Of a stretch of 64,000 nucleotides of DNA, positions 57,376 through 64,000 are shown in pieces. The notes beneath the pieces are model-generated. The model was not told the origin of the DNA, did no database searches, and was given only the letters and a program-made list of their open reading frames with translations. Each line of letters begins with the position of its first letter. Positions within the stretch are counted from its first letter, which is position 1. The stretch spans positions 67,893-131,892 of the forward strand of contig CAZSFZ010000004.1 in assembly GCA_964606385.1 (NCBI GenBank). The letters are read 5' to 3'. The DNA is from Aquincolibacterium sp964606385 (GTDB taxonomy: Bacteria > Omnitrophota > Omnitrophia > Omnitrophales > Aquincolibacteriaceae). The position numbers and the translations under genes are program-made.

Positions 57376-58319
57376 AGATCGATCTGACGACCACCATCAA
57401 AGGTCTGAAGCTGAAAAACCCTATCACGGTCGCTTCGGGAACCTTTGGGACGACGGACGAATACGCTTCTTATGTAGATCCTAAAAAGCTCGGGGCGATC
57501 ATCACAAAGACCATCACCGTGAAACCCCGTCTGGGGAACCCCATGCCGCGTATCTGTGAAACCTCCTCGGGGATGCTCAACGCGATCGGGCTTCAGAACA
57601 AAGGCCTTGAGGATTTTGTAGAGCATAAGATCCCCTACTTCAAAAAACTCGGGGTCCCGCTTATTGTCAGCATCGCGGGGGAGTCCGCGGAGGAGTTCGG
57701 ACGACTCGCCAAAACGTTTGACGGCCTGAAAAGCATCGTGAAAGCGATCGAGGTCAATCTTTCCTGCCCTAATGTGGAGGCTGCGGGGGTGGGCGGTATG
57801 AAAAAGCAGGAGCGCATTACGGACGCGGTCAAAGCGGTGCGCGATCAAACGGATCTCATCGCGTTCGCCAAGATCTCTCCCGAGCTTGGGGATGTGCTCG
57901 AGATCGCCGGAAAGGTGCTCGGGCAGGGGATGGACGGGATCAGCGTGATCAACACGCTTCGCGGGATGGCCGTCGATCTTAAGACCCGCGGTTCCCGCAT
58001 CGCGAAGGATTTCGGCGGGCTCAGCGGCCCCGCGATCAAACCGGTCGCGCTTCGCTACGTCTATCAGGTCAAGAAAGAATTCCGGGTGCCAGTCATCGCT
58101 TCGGGAGGCATCTCGAACGCGCAGGACGCGCTCGAATTTTTGATCGTGGGAGCCGATCTTCTGGCGATCGGCACGGCGAATTTTGTGGAGCCGCAGGCAA
58201 CGCTTGAGATCCTGAAAGGGATCGAAGAATTCTGTCGGAAAGAACAAATCAAAAGTCTGAATGACCTTCGCGGCAGCTATAAGCCTGCCGGAGAAAAAGG
58301 GGAAGGATGCAATCGATGA
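57372..58319 (+). CDS. pyrD: Dihydroorotate dehydrogenase, class 1B
   Basis: FMN TIM barrel, 315 aa. ASGTFGTTDEY near residue 20, NLSCPNVEAAG near 134, and ASGGISNAQDALEFLIVGADLLAIGTA for FMN phosphate. GTG start inside the GTGA overlap with pyrK. It works as a heterotetramer with PyrK. Confidence 0.95.
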   Translation: MKIDLTTTIKGLKLKNPITVASGTFGTTDEYASYVDPKKLGAIITKTITVKPRLGNPMPRICETSSGMLNAIGLQNKGLEDFVEHKIPYFKKLGVPLIVSIAGESAEEFGRLAKTFDGLKSIVKAIEVNLSCPNVEAAGVGGMKKQERITDAVKAVRDQTDLIAFAKISPELGDVLEIAGKVLGQGMDGISVINTLRGMAVDLKTRGSRIAKDFGGLSGPAIKPVALRYVYQVKKEFRVPVIASGGISNAQDALEFLIVGADLLAIGTANFVEPQATLEILKGIEEFCRKEQIKSLNDLRGSYKPAGEKGEGCNR

Positions 58320-59041
58320 GTGAAATTTCCGTTCAGGACCGGTTGATCGTGGCGCTCGATGCTCCCACACTTGAAGTGGCCGAACAATGGCTGGTCGAGC
58401 TTAAAGGGGTCGTCCGTTATTACAAGGTGGGCCTCGAGCTTTTTACGGCGCATGGCTGGAAGGCCGTGAATCTCGTGAAAAATTACGGCGGTAAGGTTTT
58501 TCTCGATCTCAAGCTTCATGATATTCCGAATACGGTAAGCCGGACGCTGGCTGCGGTCTGTGAACACGAAGTGGACATTGTGAACGTGCATGCTCTGGGT
58601 GGGTTCGAAATGATGAAGGCGGCGCGTGAAGCTGTTGAGAAATATTCGTCAGGCCGTGTGACGAAGCCGAAACTTATTGCCGTGACTATCTTGACGAGCC
58701 ATAGCCAGGAGACTTTGAACAAGGAGCTTTGCATCAAGCGAAAAGTAAAAGACGAGGTGATTCATCTGGCCTGTCTGGCTCAAAAAGCCGGACTGGACGG
58801 TGTGGTCTGTTCCCCGCAGGAAACCGCTTGGATCCGAAAGAAATGCGGCAAGGATTTTGTGATCGTGACCCCCGGGGTCCGGCCTGCCGGAGCCGCTATC
58901 GGTGACCAGAAGAGGATCGAAACTCCTGAGAAAGCCGTTGGAGCAGGAGCTACCCATATTGTAGTCGGCCGGCCTATTACACAGGCACCCAACCCCAAGG
59001 AAGCCGCCCGCGAGATTTTGAAGGCCATCGAAGGCCTTTAA
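58316..59041 (+). CDS. pyrF: Orotidine-5'-phosphate decarboxylase
   Basis: Final step to UMP. LIVALDAPT at the N-terminus, catalytic DLKLHDIPNTV near residue 62, and phosphate-binding GVRPAG and VVGRPITQAPNP. ATG 58316 makes an ATGA overlap with pyrD and has GGAAGG 9 nt ahead; ATG 58307 is a second option three codons upstream. pyrE and carAB are not in the operon. Confidence 0.94.
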   Translation: MSEISVQDRLIVALDAPTLEVAEQWLVELKGVVRYYKVGLELFTAHGWKAVNLVKNYGGKVFLDLKLHDIPNTVSRTLAAVCEHEVDIVNVHALGGFEMMKAAREAVEKYSSGRVTKPKLIAVTILTSHSQETLNKELCIKRKVKDEVIHLACLAQKAGLDGVVCSPQETAWIRKKCGKDFVIVTPGVRPAGAAIGDQKRIETPEKAVGAGATHIVVGRPITQAPNPKEAAREILKAIEGL

Positions 59042-59103
59042 GCGATAAATCTTTTAACCTGTTGTAAATAAATAACTTACAAAAATCTCAAAGACTCTTT
59101 TCC

Positions 59104-59131
59104 TTGACAGCCCGTCGAAAACTTTTATAAT
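59104..59131 (+). promoter_or_regulatory. Promoter for the yicC-gmk-rpoZ-coaC-coaB operon
   Basis: Perfect boxes TTGACA (59104-59109) and TATAAT (59126-59131) with a 16-nt spacer. The strongest-looking promoter in the window. The 60 nt before it hold a TTGTAA/TTACAA dyad of unknown meaning. Confidence 0.82.
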
Positions 59132-59183
59132 ACGCCATCCACTGGACGGCATGTCCTATAACTTTCCCGAGATTCCATAATTT

Positions 59184-60062
59184 ATGATAAGAAGCATGAC
59201 TGCTTTTGCCCGAGTGTCGCTAACGGTCTCGGGGAAGCAGTGGGTTGTCGAAGTCAGGTCGCTCAATCAGCGGTATTTTGAGCTTTCCCTAAGGTTGCCG
59301 CCCGTGATGTACCCGCTTGAGCCGCAGGCGCGCTCTTTGATCCAGCCGTTGATGCGGCGGGGCAAGGTTTCGATCAGTATTTTTGAAGAGGGAGCCAACG
59401 CTAAGTCCGGTGAATATGAATTGGACTTGGAACAGGTCAGGGCCTATCTCGCTTCAGCCAAAAAGCTTAAGACCAAGTTCAAACTTGAAGGCAAGCTTGC
59501 CGTGGAAGACATCATGCGTCTTCCGGGAGTGATCAGGGAAAAAAGCGACGCGGGGGCCCAGGACTGGGATTGGGCGAAACTCAAAGGCCTGCTGAAGAAA
59601 GCTCTGGATAAAGCCATCCGGCACAAAGAAGAAGAAGGGGCAAAACTGGATCACGACCTGCGCCAGCGCCTGGGCCATATCGCAAAGACGGTCCAGAAGA
59701 TCGAAGCCCTGGTGAAAGGAAATCAAAAAGTCTATTTTGAAAAACTCAAGGGCCGCCTTAAAGATCTTTTGGGTGATCAAAAGCTTGATGAAGAGCGCCT
59801 TCACCGGGAAGTCGCGGTCCTGGCAGAACGTTCCGATATCACGGAAGAGACGGTTCGCATGAAAAGCCACCTTGAACTTTTTGAGAAATGGCTCGGACGT
59901 TCGGGGGAGATCGGCCGCGAGCTGGATTTCCTTTGTCAGGAGATGAATCGCGAAGCAAATACCATGGCATCCAAAGCCCAACTGTTTGAGGTTTCACAAG
60001 AAGCTATTGCTATCAAAAGCGAGATCGAGAAGATCCGTGAGCAGGTCCAGAATGTCGAATAA
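59184..60062 (+). CDS. yicC: YicC-family endoribonuclease
   Basis: 292 residues. N-terminal MIRSMTAFARVS and VEVRSLNQRYFELSLRLP, typical of YicC; a C-terminal DUF1732 block with EETVRMKSHLELFEKWL and GRELDFLCQEMNREANTMASK. YicC proteins were linked to stationary phase and shown to cleave RNA in E. coli. Overlaps gmk by 11 nt. Confidence 0.93.
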   Translation: MIRSMTAFARVSLTVSGKQWVVEVRSLNQRYFELSLRLPPVMYPLEPQARSLIQPLMRRGKVSISIFEEGANAKSGEYELDLEQVRAYLASAKKLKTKFKLEGKLAVEDIMRLPGVIREKSDAGAQDWDWAKLKGLLKKALDKAIRHKEEEGAKLDHDLRQRLGHIAKTVQKIEALVKGNQKVYFEKLKGRLKDLLGDQKLDEERLHREVAVLAERSDITEETVRMKSHLELFEKWLGRSGEIGRELDFLCQEMNREANTMASKAQLFEVSQEAIAIKSEIEKIREQVQNVE

Positions 60063-60654
60063 AAATACGGAAGCGGGGCAGGGCATTCTTGTGGTGTTGT
60101 CGGCACCCTCGGGATGCGGGAAGACAAGCATCGTCGAACGGTTGCTCAAGCGGCATCCGGACTGGGTGCGGTCCATCTCGGCGACGACGAGAAAACCGCG
60201 CGTCGATGAAAAGGACGCGCAGGATTACTTCTTTTATTCCAAAGCGGATTTTGATAAAAAAGTCCGCGACGGGAAAATGCTCGAACATGCCGTGATCTAT
60301 GATAATCTCTATGGTACCCCGCGTGAATTCGTGGAAGGGCAGGTGGCGTTAGGCAAGACCGTTGTCATGACGATCGATGTGCAGGGGACGAAGCAGATCA
60401 TGGAGTCCTGGGGCAAGGCGAGGCCGCTTCTTAGCATTTTTATCCTTCCTCCGTCGGTCAAGGTGCTCCGGGAACGGCTGACCGGCAGGAACACGGAAGG
60501 CCCGGAGGAGATCGAGAAGCGTATCGAAGTCGCTCAGGATGAGATCAAAGCGGCGAAAATTTATGACCACACGGTCATTAATCAAAACCTCGACCAGGCG
60601 GTGCTTGAGGTCGAGGAGATCATTTTGAATCATTCAACACAAAGGAGAAAATAA
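60052..60654 (+). CDS. gmk: Guanylate kinase
   Basis: About 200 residues. P-loop LSAPSGCGKTSIVERLL near residue 17, then SATTRKPRVDEKDAQDYFF and the GMP-binding NLYGTPREFVEG. The open frame starts upstream inside yicC, but ATG 60052 gives the normal N-terminus. GMP to GDP in nucleotide synthesis. Confidence 0.95.
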   Translation: MSNKNTEAGQGILVVLSAPSGCGKTSIVERLLKRHPDWVRSISATTRKPRVDEKDAQDYFFYSKADFDKKVRDGKMLEHAVIYDNLYGTPREFVEGQVALGKTVVMTIDVQGTKQIMESWGKARPLLSIFILPPSVKVLRERLTGRNTEGPEEIEKRIEVAQDEIKAAKIYDHTVINQNLDQAVLEVEEIILNHSTQRRK

Positions 60655-60659
60655 CCCCC

Positions 60660-60881
60660 ATGGCGTATATCGCGTTAGAAAAGATCCTTTCCGAAAAGAA
60701 CAAGAGCCTCTATAAAAGCGTGCTGACGGCCGCGGCCCGGGCGAACGAGCTTGCCCAGGGAGCCCAACCGCTCATCAAAACCGATTCCAAAAAAGTCGCC
60801 ACGATCGCTTTGTATGAAATGGCTGCCAAGAAAGTGAACTATGTCGAGCTTAAAGCCAAAGGCAAAAAGACTCTCGCGTAA
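60660..60881 (+). CDS. rpoZ: RNA polymerase omega subunit
   Basis: 73 residues. SVLTAAARANELAQGAQPLI and KKVATIALYEMAAKKV form the conserved RpoZ helices. Its place right after gmk is typical. It aids assembly of the beta-prime subunit and can take part in ppGpp binding. Its last 41 nt overlap coaC in another frame. Confidence 0.92.
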   Translation: MAYIALEKILSEKNKSLYKSVLTAAARANELAQGAQPLIKTDSKKVATIALYEMAAKKVNYVELKAKGKKTLA

Positions 60882-61428
60882 GACCGTCCTTCACATCCTG
60901 ACGGGCAGCATCGCCACTTACAAGGCGCCCGACCTCATCAAAAAGATGAAGGACGAAGGCGCCCGCGTGGTGTGCGTGATGACGCACTGCGCCAAAGAGT
61001 TTGTGACGCCGACCGTCCTCCGGACCGTGAGCGGCGAGCGGGTCTATGCCGAGATGTTCCCGCAGGACGCGCCGTTTGGCGTGCTCCATACTTCGCTCGC
61101 GGACCTTCCGGACCTCGTGCTGGTATCTCCGGCAACCGCCAATTTCATCGCCAAAATGGCAACGGGCATTTCTGACGATCTGCCGAGTTGTCTCGTGCTC
61201 GCGACCCGGAAGCCCATTCTGGTCGTTCCCGCCATGAACGACAATATGTACACCCATCCGGTGACCCAAAAGAATATCGCCCAGCTTAAAGCGCTCGGGT
61301 ATCACTTCACGGACCCGGTCGAAGGAGATCTGGCCTGCGGTCGAGTGGGAATTGGCCATATTGCCCCGGATGCCGCTATTCTTGATGCAGTAAGCAAGAT
61401 CCTCTCCCAAAAGTCCAGCCGCAGGTAA
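60841..61428 (+). CDS. coaC: Phosphopantothenoylcysteine decarboxylase (stand-alone CoaC)
   Basis: 195-residue HFCD flavoprotein. ILTGSIATYKAPDLIKKM at the N-terminus, the FMN-site LVSPATANFIAKMATGISDDL, and VVPAMNDNMYTHPVTQKNI (the P-x-M-N-x-x-M motif). The final part (EGDLACGRVGIGH) closes the active site. In most bacteria this domain is fused to CoaB; here a TAATG junction separates them. ATG 60841 inside rpoZ is the only available canonical start. Confidence 0.92.
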   Translation: MSSLKPKAKRLSRKTVLHILTGSIATYKAPDLIKKMKDEGARVVCVMTHCAKEFVTPTVLRTVSGERVYAEMFPQDAPFGVLHTSLADLPDLVLVSPATANFIAKMATGISDDLPSCLVLATRKPILVVPAMNDNMYTHPVTQKNIAQLKALGYHFTDPVEGDLACGRVGIGHIAPDAAILDAVSKILSQKSSRR

Positions 61429-62096
61429 TGACCGTGGCGTCACGCCTGAAAAAGATCCTTATTACGGCGGGTCCGACCCGGGAAATGATCGATCCCGTGA
61501 GGTTTCTTTCTAACCTTTCAACCGGCGAAATGGGCTATGCCTTGGCCAAAGAAGCCGTTGCGAAGGGGTATCGTGTGAGCCTCGTGAGCGGTCCCACGGA
61601 TTTGCAGCCGCCTCAGGGGGTCAAGTTCTATCCTGTCGTTTCCGCCCTTCAAATGAAGAAGGTTTGCGAGGAACTTTTTCCTACGCATGACGGTCTAATC
61701 ATGACAGCGGCTGTTTGTGATTTTATGCCGGCCGCGGCTAACCGGCACAAGATCCCGAGCCTGAAAGGGCTGACGCTCAAACTAAAAAGAACACCGGACA
61801 TTCTGGCGTCTCTTGCGAGACGAAAAAAGGAAAAGGTGGTCATTGGGTTTTGTCTTGAGACGCGGGATCTGATCCGCCGCGCTTCTAAAAAGCTTAAACG
61901 GAAGAAGCTGGATGGTATTGTGGCGAATTTCTACGGCGCCGGGCGTATTCCTTTCGGGAAACGGCGCGTCGAGGTCCATATGATCGATGCGGCAGGGCGT
62001 ATTTTAAAAGTCAGGAATAGATCCAAGGATCAGGTCGCGAAAGTTCTTTTGAAATGGATGGAAGGTTTGGGCCGGAGCCGTTCCGGTAAGGGTTAA
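61428..62096 (+). CDS. coaB: Phosphopantothenate-cysteine ligase (stand-alone CoaB)
   Basis: 222 residues. ILITAGPTREMIDPVRFLSNLSTGEMGYALA is the CoaB nucleotide and substrate region; then MTAAVCDFMPA, the KIPS lysine loop and VIGFCLETRDLI (family: GFaaET). The CoaC-CoaB pair makes 4'-phosphopantetheine for CoA. The stop of coaC overlaps its ATG by one base. Confidence 0.92.
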   Translation: MTVASRLKKILITAGPTREMIDPVRFLSNLSTGEMGYALAKEAVAKGYRVSLVSGPTDLQPPQGVKFYPVVSALQMKKVCEELFPTHDGLIMTAAVCDFMPAAANRHKIPSLKGLTLKLKRTPDILASLARRKKEKVVIGFCLETRDLIRRASKKLKRKKLDGIVANFYGAGRIPFGKRRVEVHMIDAAGRILKVRNRSKDQVAKVLLKWMEGLGRSRSGKG

Positions 62097-62125
62097 AAAT
62101 CTATTTTGAAAAGACGAAATGTGGC

Positions 62126-62131
62126 TATAAT
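62126..62131 (+). promoter_or_regulatory. -10 box before the glycine-zipper lipoprotein
   Basis: TATAAT with a poorly spaced TTGAAA (14 nt away). About 60 nt of leader, then AAAGGAGG before the ATG. Confidence 0.45.
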
Positions 62132-62192
62132 GAACAAAATTTCAGGGCTGAATTCGGGCATAAGAGTTTAACTTTCAGCAAAGGAGGACACT

Positions 62193-62660
62193 ATGAAATC
62201 CTATACAAGAAAATTAGCATTTTTGCTGATCCTTCCGCTTGTGTTTGTCGGATGCGCGACCGATAGCGGTCTGACGGAACGCGAAACGGGCGGTTTGGCG
62301 GGCGCGGCGCTGGGCGCCGGCATCGGGGCTCTCGCGGGAAGCGCGACGGGGCATGCGGGTGTCGGGACAGCGATCGGAGCGGGTGCCGGTCTTTTGACGG
62401 GTGCCGTGGCGGGTGAAATGGCCCGGCGTCAGAAAGAACAGACCAAAAAAGAACTGCGGCAGGAAATGATGCAGCAACAGTATCAGCCTCAGTATGCGCC
62501 GCAGCCCGTGGGTACTACGACGGTTCAGCAGCCGACCTATACTCAGCCGGTAGTACGGCAGGAGCTTAATACGAAATATAATCCCAGGACAGGGCAGACC
62601 TTTCCCGCGAATTATACCTATGACCCGAATACTGGCGAAGAGCTCAAGGTCCTTCAGTAG
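62193..62660 (+). CDS. Glycine-zipper lipoprotein
   Basis: 155 residues. Lipoprotein signal with lipobox VFVGC near residue 21. A Gly/Ala zipper (GLAGAALGAGIGALAGSATG and a second GAGAGLLTGAVAGEMA) is expected to insert in or pack at a membrane. A Gln/Pro/Tyr-rich linker (QQQYQPQYAPQ) and a C-terminal YNPRTGQTFPANYTYDPNTG follow. Similar proteins sit in the outer membrane; function not established. pfk starts 3 nt after its stop. Confidence 0.88.
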   Translation: MKSYTRKLAFLLILPLVFVGCATDSGLTERETGGLAGAALGAGIGALAGSATGHAGVGTAIGAGAGLLTGAVAGEMARRQKEQTKKELRQEMMQQQYQPQYAPQPVGTTTVQQPTYTQPVVRQELNTKYNPRTGQTFPANYTYDPNTGEELKVLQ

Positions 62661-62663
62661 TCC

Positions 62664-63761
62664 ATGAAGAAAACAAAGGTCGGGAAAATAGGGATCTTGA
62701 CGGGGGGCGGGGATTGCCCGGGTCTTAACGCAGTCATTCGCGCGGTCACAAAATCCGCGATTGCCAATCATGGTTGGGAAGTTTTTGGCATCGAAGATGG
62801 TTACGCGGGATTGATTGAAAAGCGCGGGCATGAGCTGACCCAGTCGCAGGTTTCGGGCATTCTCACGCTTGGCGGGACCATTCTTGGGACCTCGAACCGG
62901 GCGGATCCTTTCAAAGTCCCTGTGACCCGCGGCAAGAAGATCGTCTTTGAAGATCATTCGGATCAGGCGATCGAGCATTTTCGTCAATGGGACTTGGACG
63001 TTCTCGTGGCGGTCGGAGGCGACGGAACGCTGACGATCGCGAACCAGCTGTGCCGGAAGGGGATCCCGGTCGTCGGTATTCCGAAGACCATCGATAATGA
63101 TCTGAGCGGCACCGAATATACGTTCGGATTCCATACCGCCGTGAGCATCTGCACTGAGGCCATCGATCGGCTCCACACGACGGCCGCGGCGCATCACCGG
63201 GTGATGATCCTTGAGGTCATGGGAAGGAACGCGGGCTGGATCGCGCTTCATTCCGGATCGGCGGGCGGGGCCGATATCATTCTGATCCCGGAAGTTCCTT
63301 ATTCCCTGGATGCGGTCTGCAAAGCCGTAAAAAAACGGGCCCAGCACGGAAAAAAATTCAGTTTGATCGTAGCGGCCGAAGGGGCGAAGGAAAAGGGCGG
63401 GAAAGCGATCGAGAAGAAAAGTGATCCCAAGAATCCTTACCCGATCAAATTGGGAGGAGTCGGAAAATATCTTGAGGAATGTCTGGCCAAATGCACCGGA
63501 CTTGAGACCCGTTCGGCAAGTCTTGGGCATATCCAGCGGGGAGGATCGCCGGTGCCGGCAGACCGGAATTTGGGAACGCTTTTTGGGACGCATGCCGTGG
63601 AATTGATCCATCAGCAGCGGTGGGCCCAAATGGTTTGTGTTCAGGGGAACGCTATACGGTCTATTCCGATCGAAGAGGCGGTGCGCACGCTTAAGGTGGT
63701 GAAACCGGATCATCCGCTGGTGGTGGCAAGCAAGGCGGTTGGCATCAGCTTCGGCGTTTGA
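62664..63761 (+). CDS. pfkA: 6-phosphofructokinase (group III type)
   Basis: 365 residues. Substrate and Mg sites are intact: TGGGDCPGLNAVIRA, VGGDGTLTIA near residue 118, PKTIDND near 140, and MGRNAGWIALHSG. The donor-selecting positions are mixed: GGDG carries Gly121 (ATP-type, E. coli Gly104) while PKTIDND carries Lys141 (pyrophosphate-type, E. coli Gly124). Some actinobacterial ATP-enzymes share this pair, so ATP is the likelier donor. ATG 62664 follows the lipoprotein stop by 3 nt. Confidence 0.93.
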   Translation: MKKTKVGKIGILTGGGDCPGLNAVIRAVTKSAIANHGWEVFGIEDGYAGLIEKRGHELTQSQVSGILTLGGTILGTSNRADPFKVPVTRGKKIVFEDHSDQAIEHFRQWDLDVLVAVGGDGTLTIANQLCRKGIPVVGIPKTIDNDLSGTEYTFGFHTAVSICTEAIDRLHTTAAAHHRVMILEVMGRNAGWIALHSGSAGGADIILIPEVPYSLDAVCKAVKKRAQHGKKFSLIVAAEGAKEKGGKAIEKKSDPKNPYPIKLGGVGKYLEECLAKCTGLETRSASLGHIQRGGSPVPADRNLGTLFGTHAVELIHQQRWAQMVCVQGNAIRSIPIEEAVRTLKVVKPDHPLVVASKAVGISFGV

Positions 63762-63847
63762 TAGTTCGATATTTAAAAGATCAGACAGTCGCAATATCCT
63801 TACATTTTTTGATAGCAATCATGGCGCGGTCCCAAAGGACTGCACAA

Positions 63848-63922
63848 GGCGCGGTAGCAAAGTGGTAATGCATCGGTCTGCAAAACCGATATGCGGCGGT
63901 TCAATTCCGCCCCGCGCCTCCA
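63848..63922 (+). tRNA. tRNA-Cys (GCA)
   Basis: Acceptor GGCGCGG/CCGCGCC, D arm GC...GC, anticodon loop CTGCAAA (GCA), T arm GGCGG-TTCAATT-CCGCC, discriminator T, and encoded CCA at 63920-63922. Confidence 0.95.
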
Positions 63923-63950
63923 TCCTTCATTCTTTCTGCAATATCAAAGT

Positions 63951-64000
63951 GCCCGAGTGGCGGAATCGGCAGACGCACCGGACTTAAAATCCGTTGGGGA
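63951..64000 (+). tRNA. tRNA-Leu (UAA), cut by window end
   Basis: Starts GCCCGAG with the typical long-variable-arm Leu D-arm (TGGCGGAATCGGCAGACGC), then an anticodon stem-loop CGGAC-TTAAAA-TCCG with anticodon UAA. The long variable arm and 3' half lie beyond the window. Confidence 0.92.

Noticed and set aside
59062..59082. TTGTAA/TTACAA dyad after pyrF as a terminator
   Set aside because: The stem is AT-rich and is followed by A-rich sequence, not T; it could be an operator, but nothing else supports that.
62214..63818. 534-residue minus-strand frame opposite the lipoprotein and pfkA
   Set aside because: Antisense shadow of two recognised genes; no family signature.

Overview
The window looks like one contiguous piece of a diderm (two-membrane) bacterial chromosome, moderately GC-rich by eye, densely packed with operons and carrying no prophage, insertion sequence or CRISPR array. 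Envelope genes (lpxD, lgt, lspA, a BamD-like TPR lipoprotein, a glycine-zipper lipoprotein) point to an outer membrane. The futalosine-type menaquinone genes, a very large protein carrying repeated R-S/A-E-x-R motifs, and pilus-linked secreted proteins with YPSP and GIGT motifs resemble what I remember of Omnitrophota (OP3) genomes. That assignment is inference from gene content, not a measured placement.

Layout. 1-4.0 kb: the end of a giant membrane-anchored protein of unknown function. 4.1-12.1 kb: tyrS, a GldA/GldF/GldG/DUF4340-type ABC cluster, then yggS-proC-yggT and a purine nucleoside phosphorylase. 12.2-21.1 kb: ileS, a histidine kinase, a receiver protein, an HD-GYP phosphodiesterase, a DksA-like protein, lspA, lgt and rluD. 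21.1-28.2 kb: a menaquinone operon with a catalytically dead-looking YugP-like peptidase, UbiD, UbiA, UbiX, MqnA, MqnC, a GNAT and MenG/UbiE. 28.2-33.5 kb: RidA, CPBP protease, Mrp, FolE, then lpxD and a SurA_N-like protein on the minus strand. 33.6-38.0 kb: five prepilin-like genes followed by three tandem secreted paralogs with a phage-tail-fibre-like C-terminal domain. 38.1-44.6 kb: GuaB3-like, guaA, dnaE. 44.6-52.4 kb: HU, cold-shock protein, rsmE, mtaB, cvpA-like, dnaG-rpoD and a receiver protein. 52.6-53.6 kb: a CAU tRNA, a BamD-like lipoprotein and rnpB. 53.6-59.0 kb: pyrR-B-C-K-D-F behind a leader with a PyrR-type element. 59.1-62.1 kb: yicC-gmk-rpoZ-coaC-coaB. 62.1-64.0 kb: lipoprotein, phosphofructokinase, tRNA-Cys and a truncated tRNA-Leu.

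Three observations stand out. (1) Six intergenic sites carry an unusual repeat: two inverted half-arrays of degenerate 7-nt words. The word differs between sites, is shared by some pairs, and in places supplies a stop codon, a Shine-Dalgarno or a -35 box. (2) The pyr operon leader has a PyrR-type hairpin whose 3' arm is the Shine-Dalgarno of a 33-codon leader ORF that runs through an intrinsic terminator and overlaps pyrR by ATGA, so translation-coupled attenuation can be read from the sequence. (3) Several conserved genes (ubiD, ubiX, mqnC, perhaps mtaB) carry in-frame inserts that are themselves hairpins or inverted repeats.

Most genes are co-directional and many overlap by 1-11 nt, so expression is probably organised in long transcripts. 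Only lpxD and the SurA_N-like gene lie on the minus strand.
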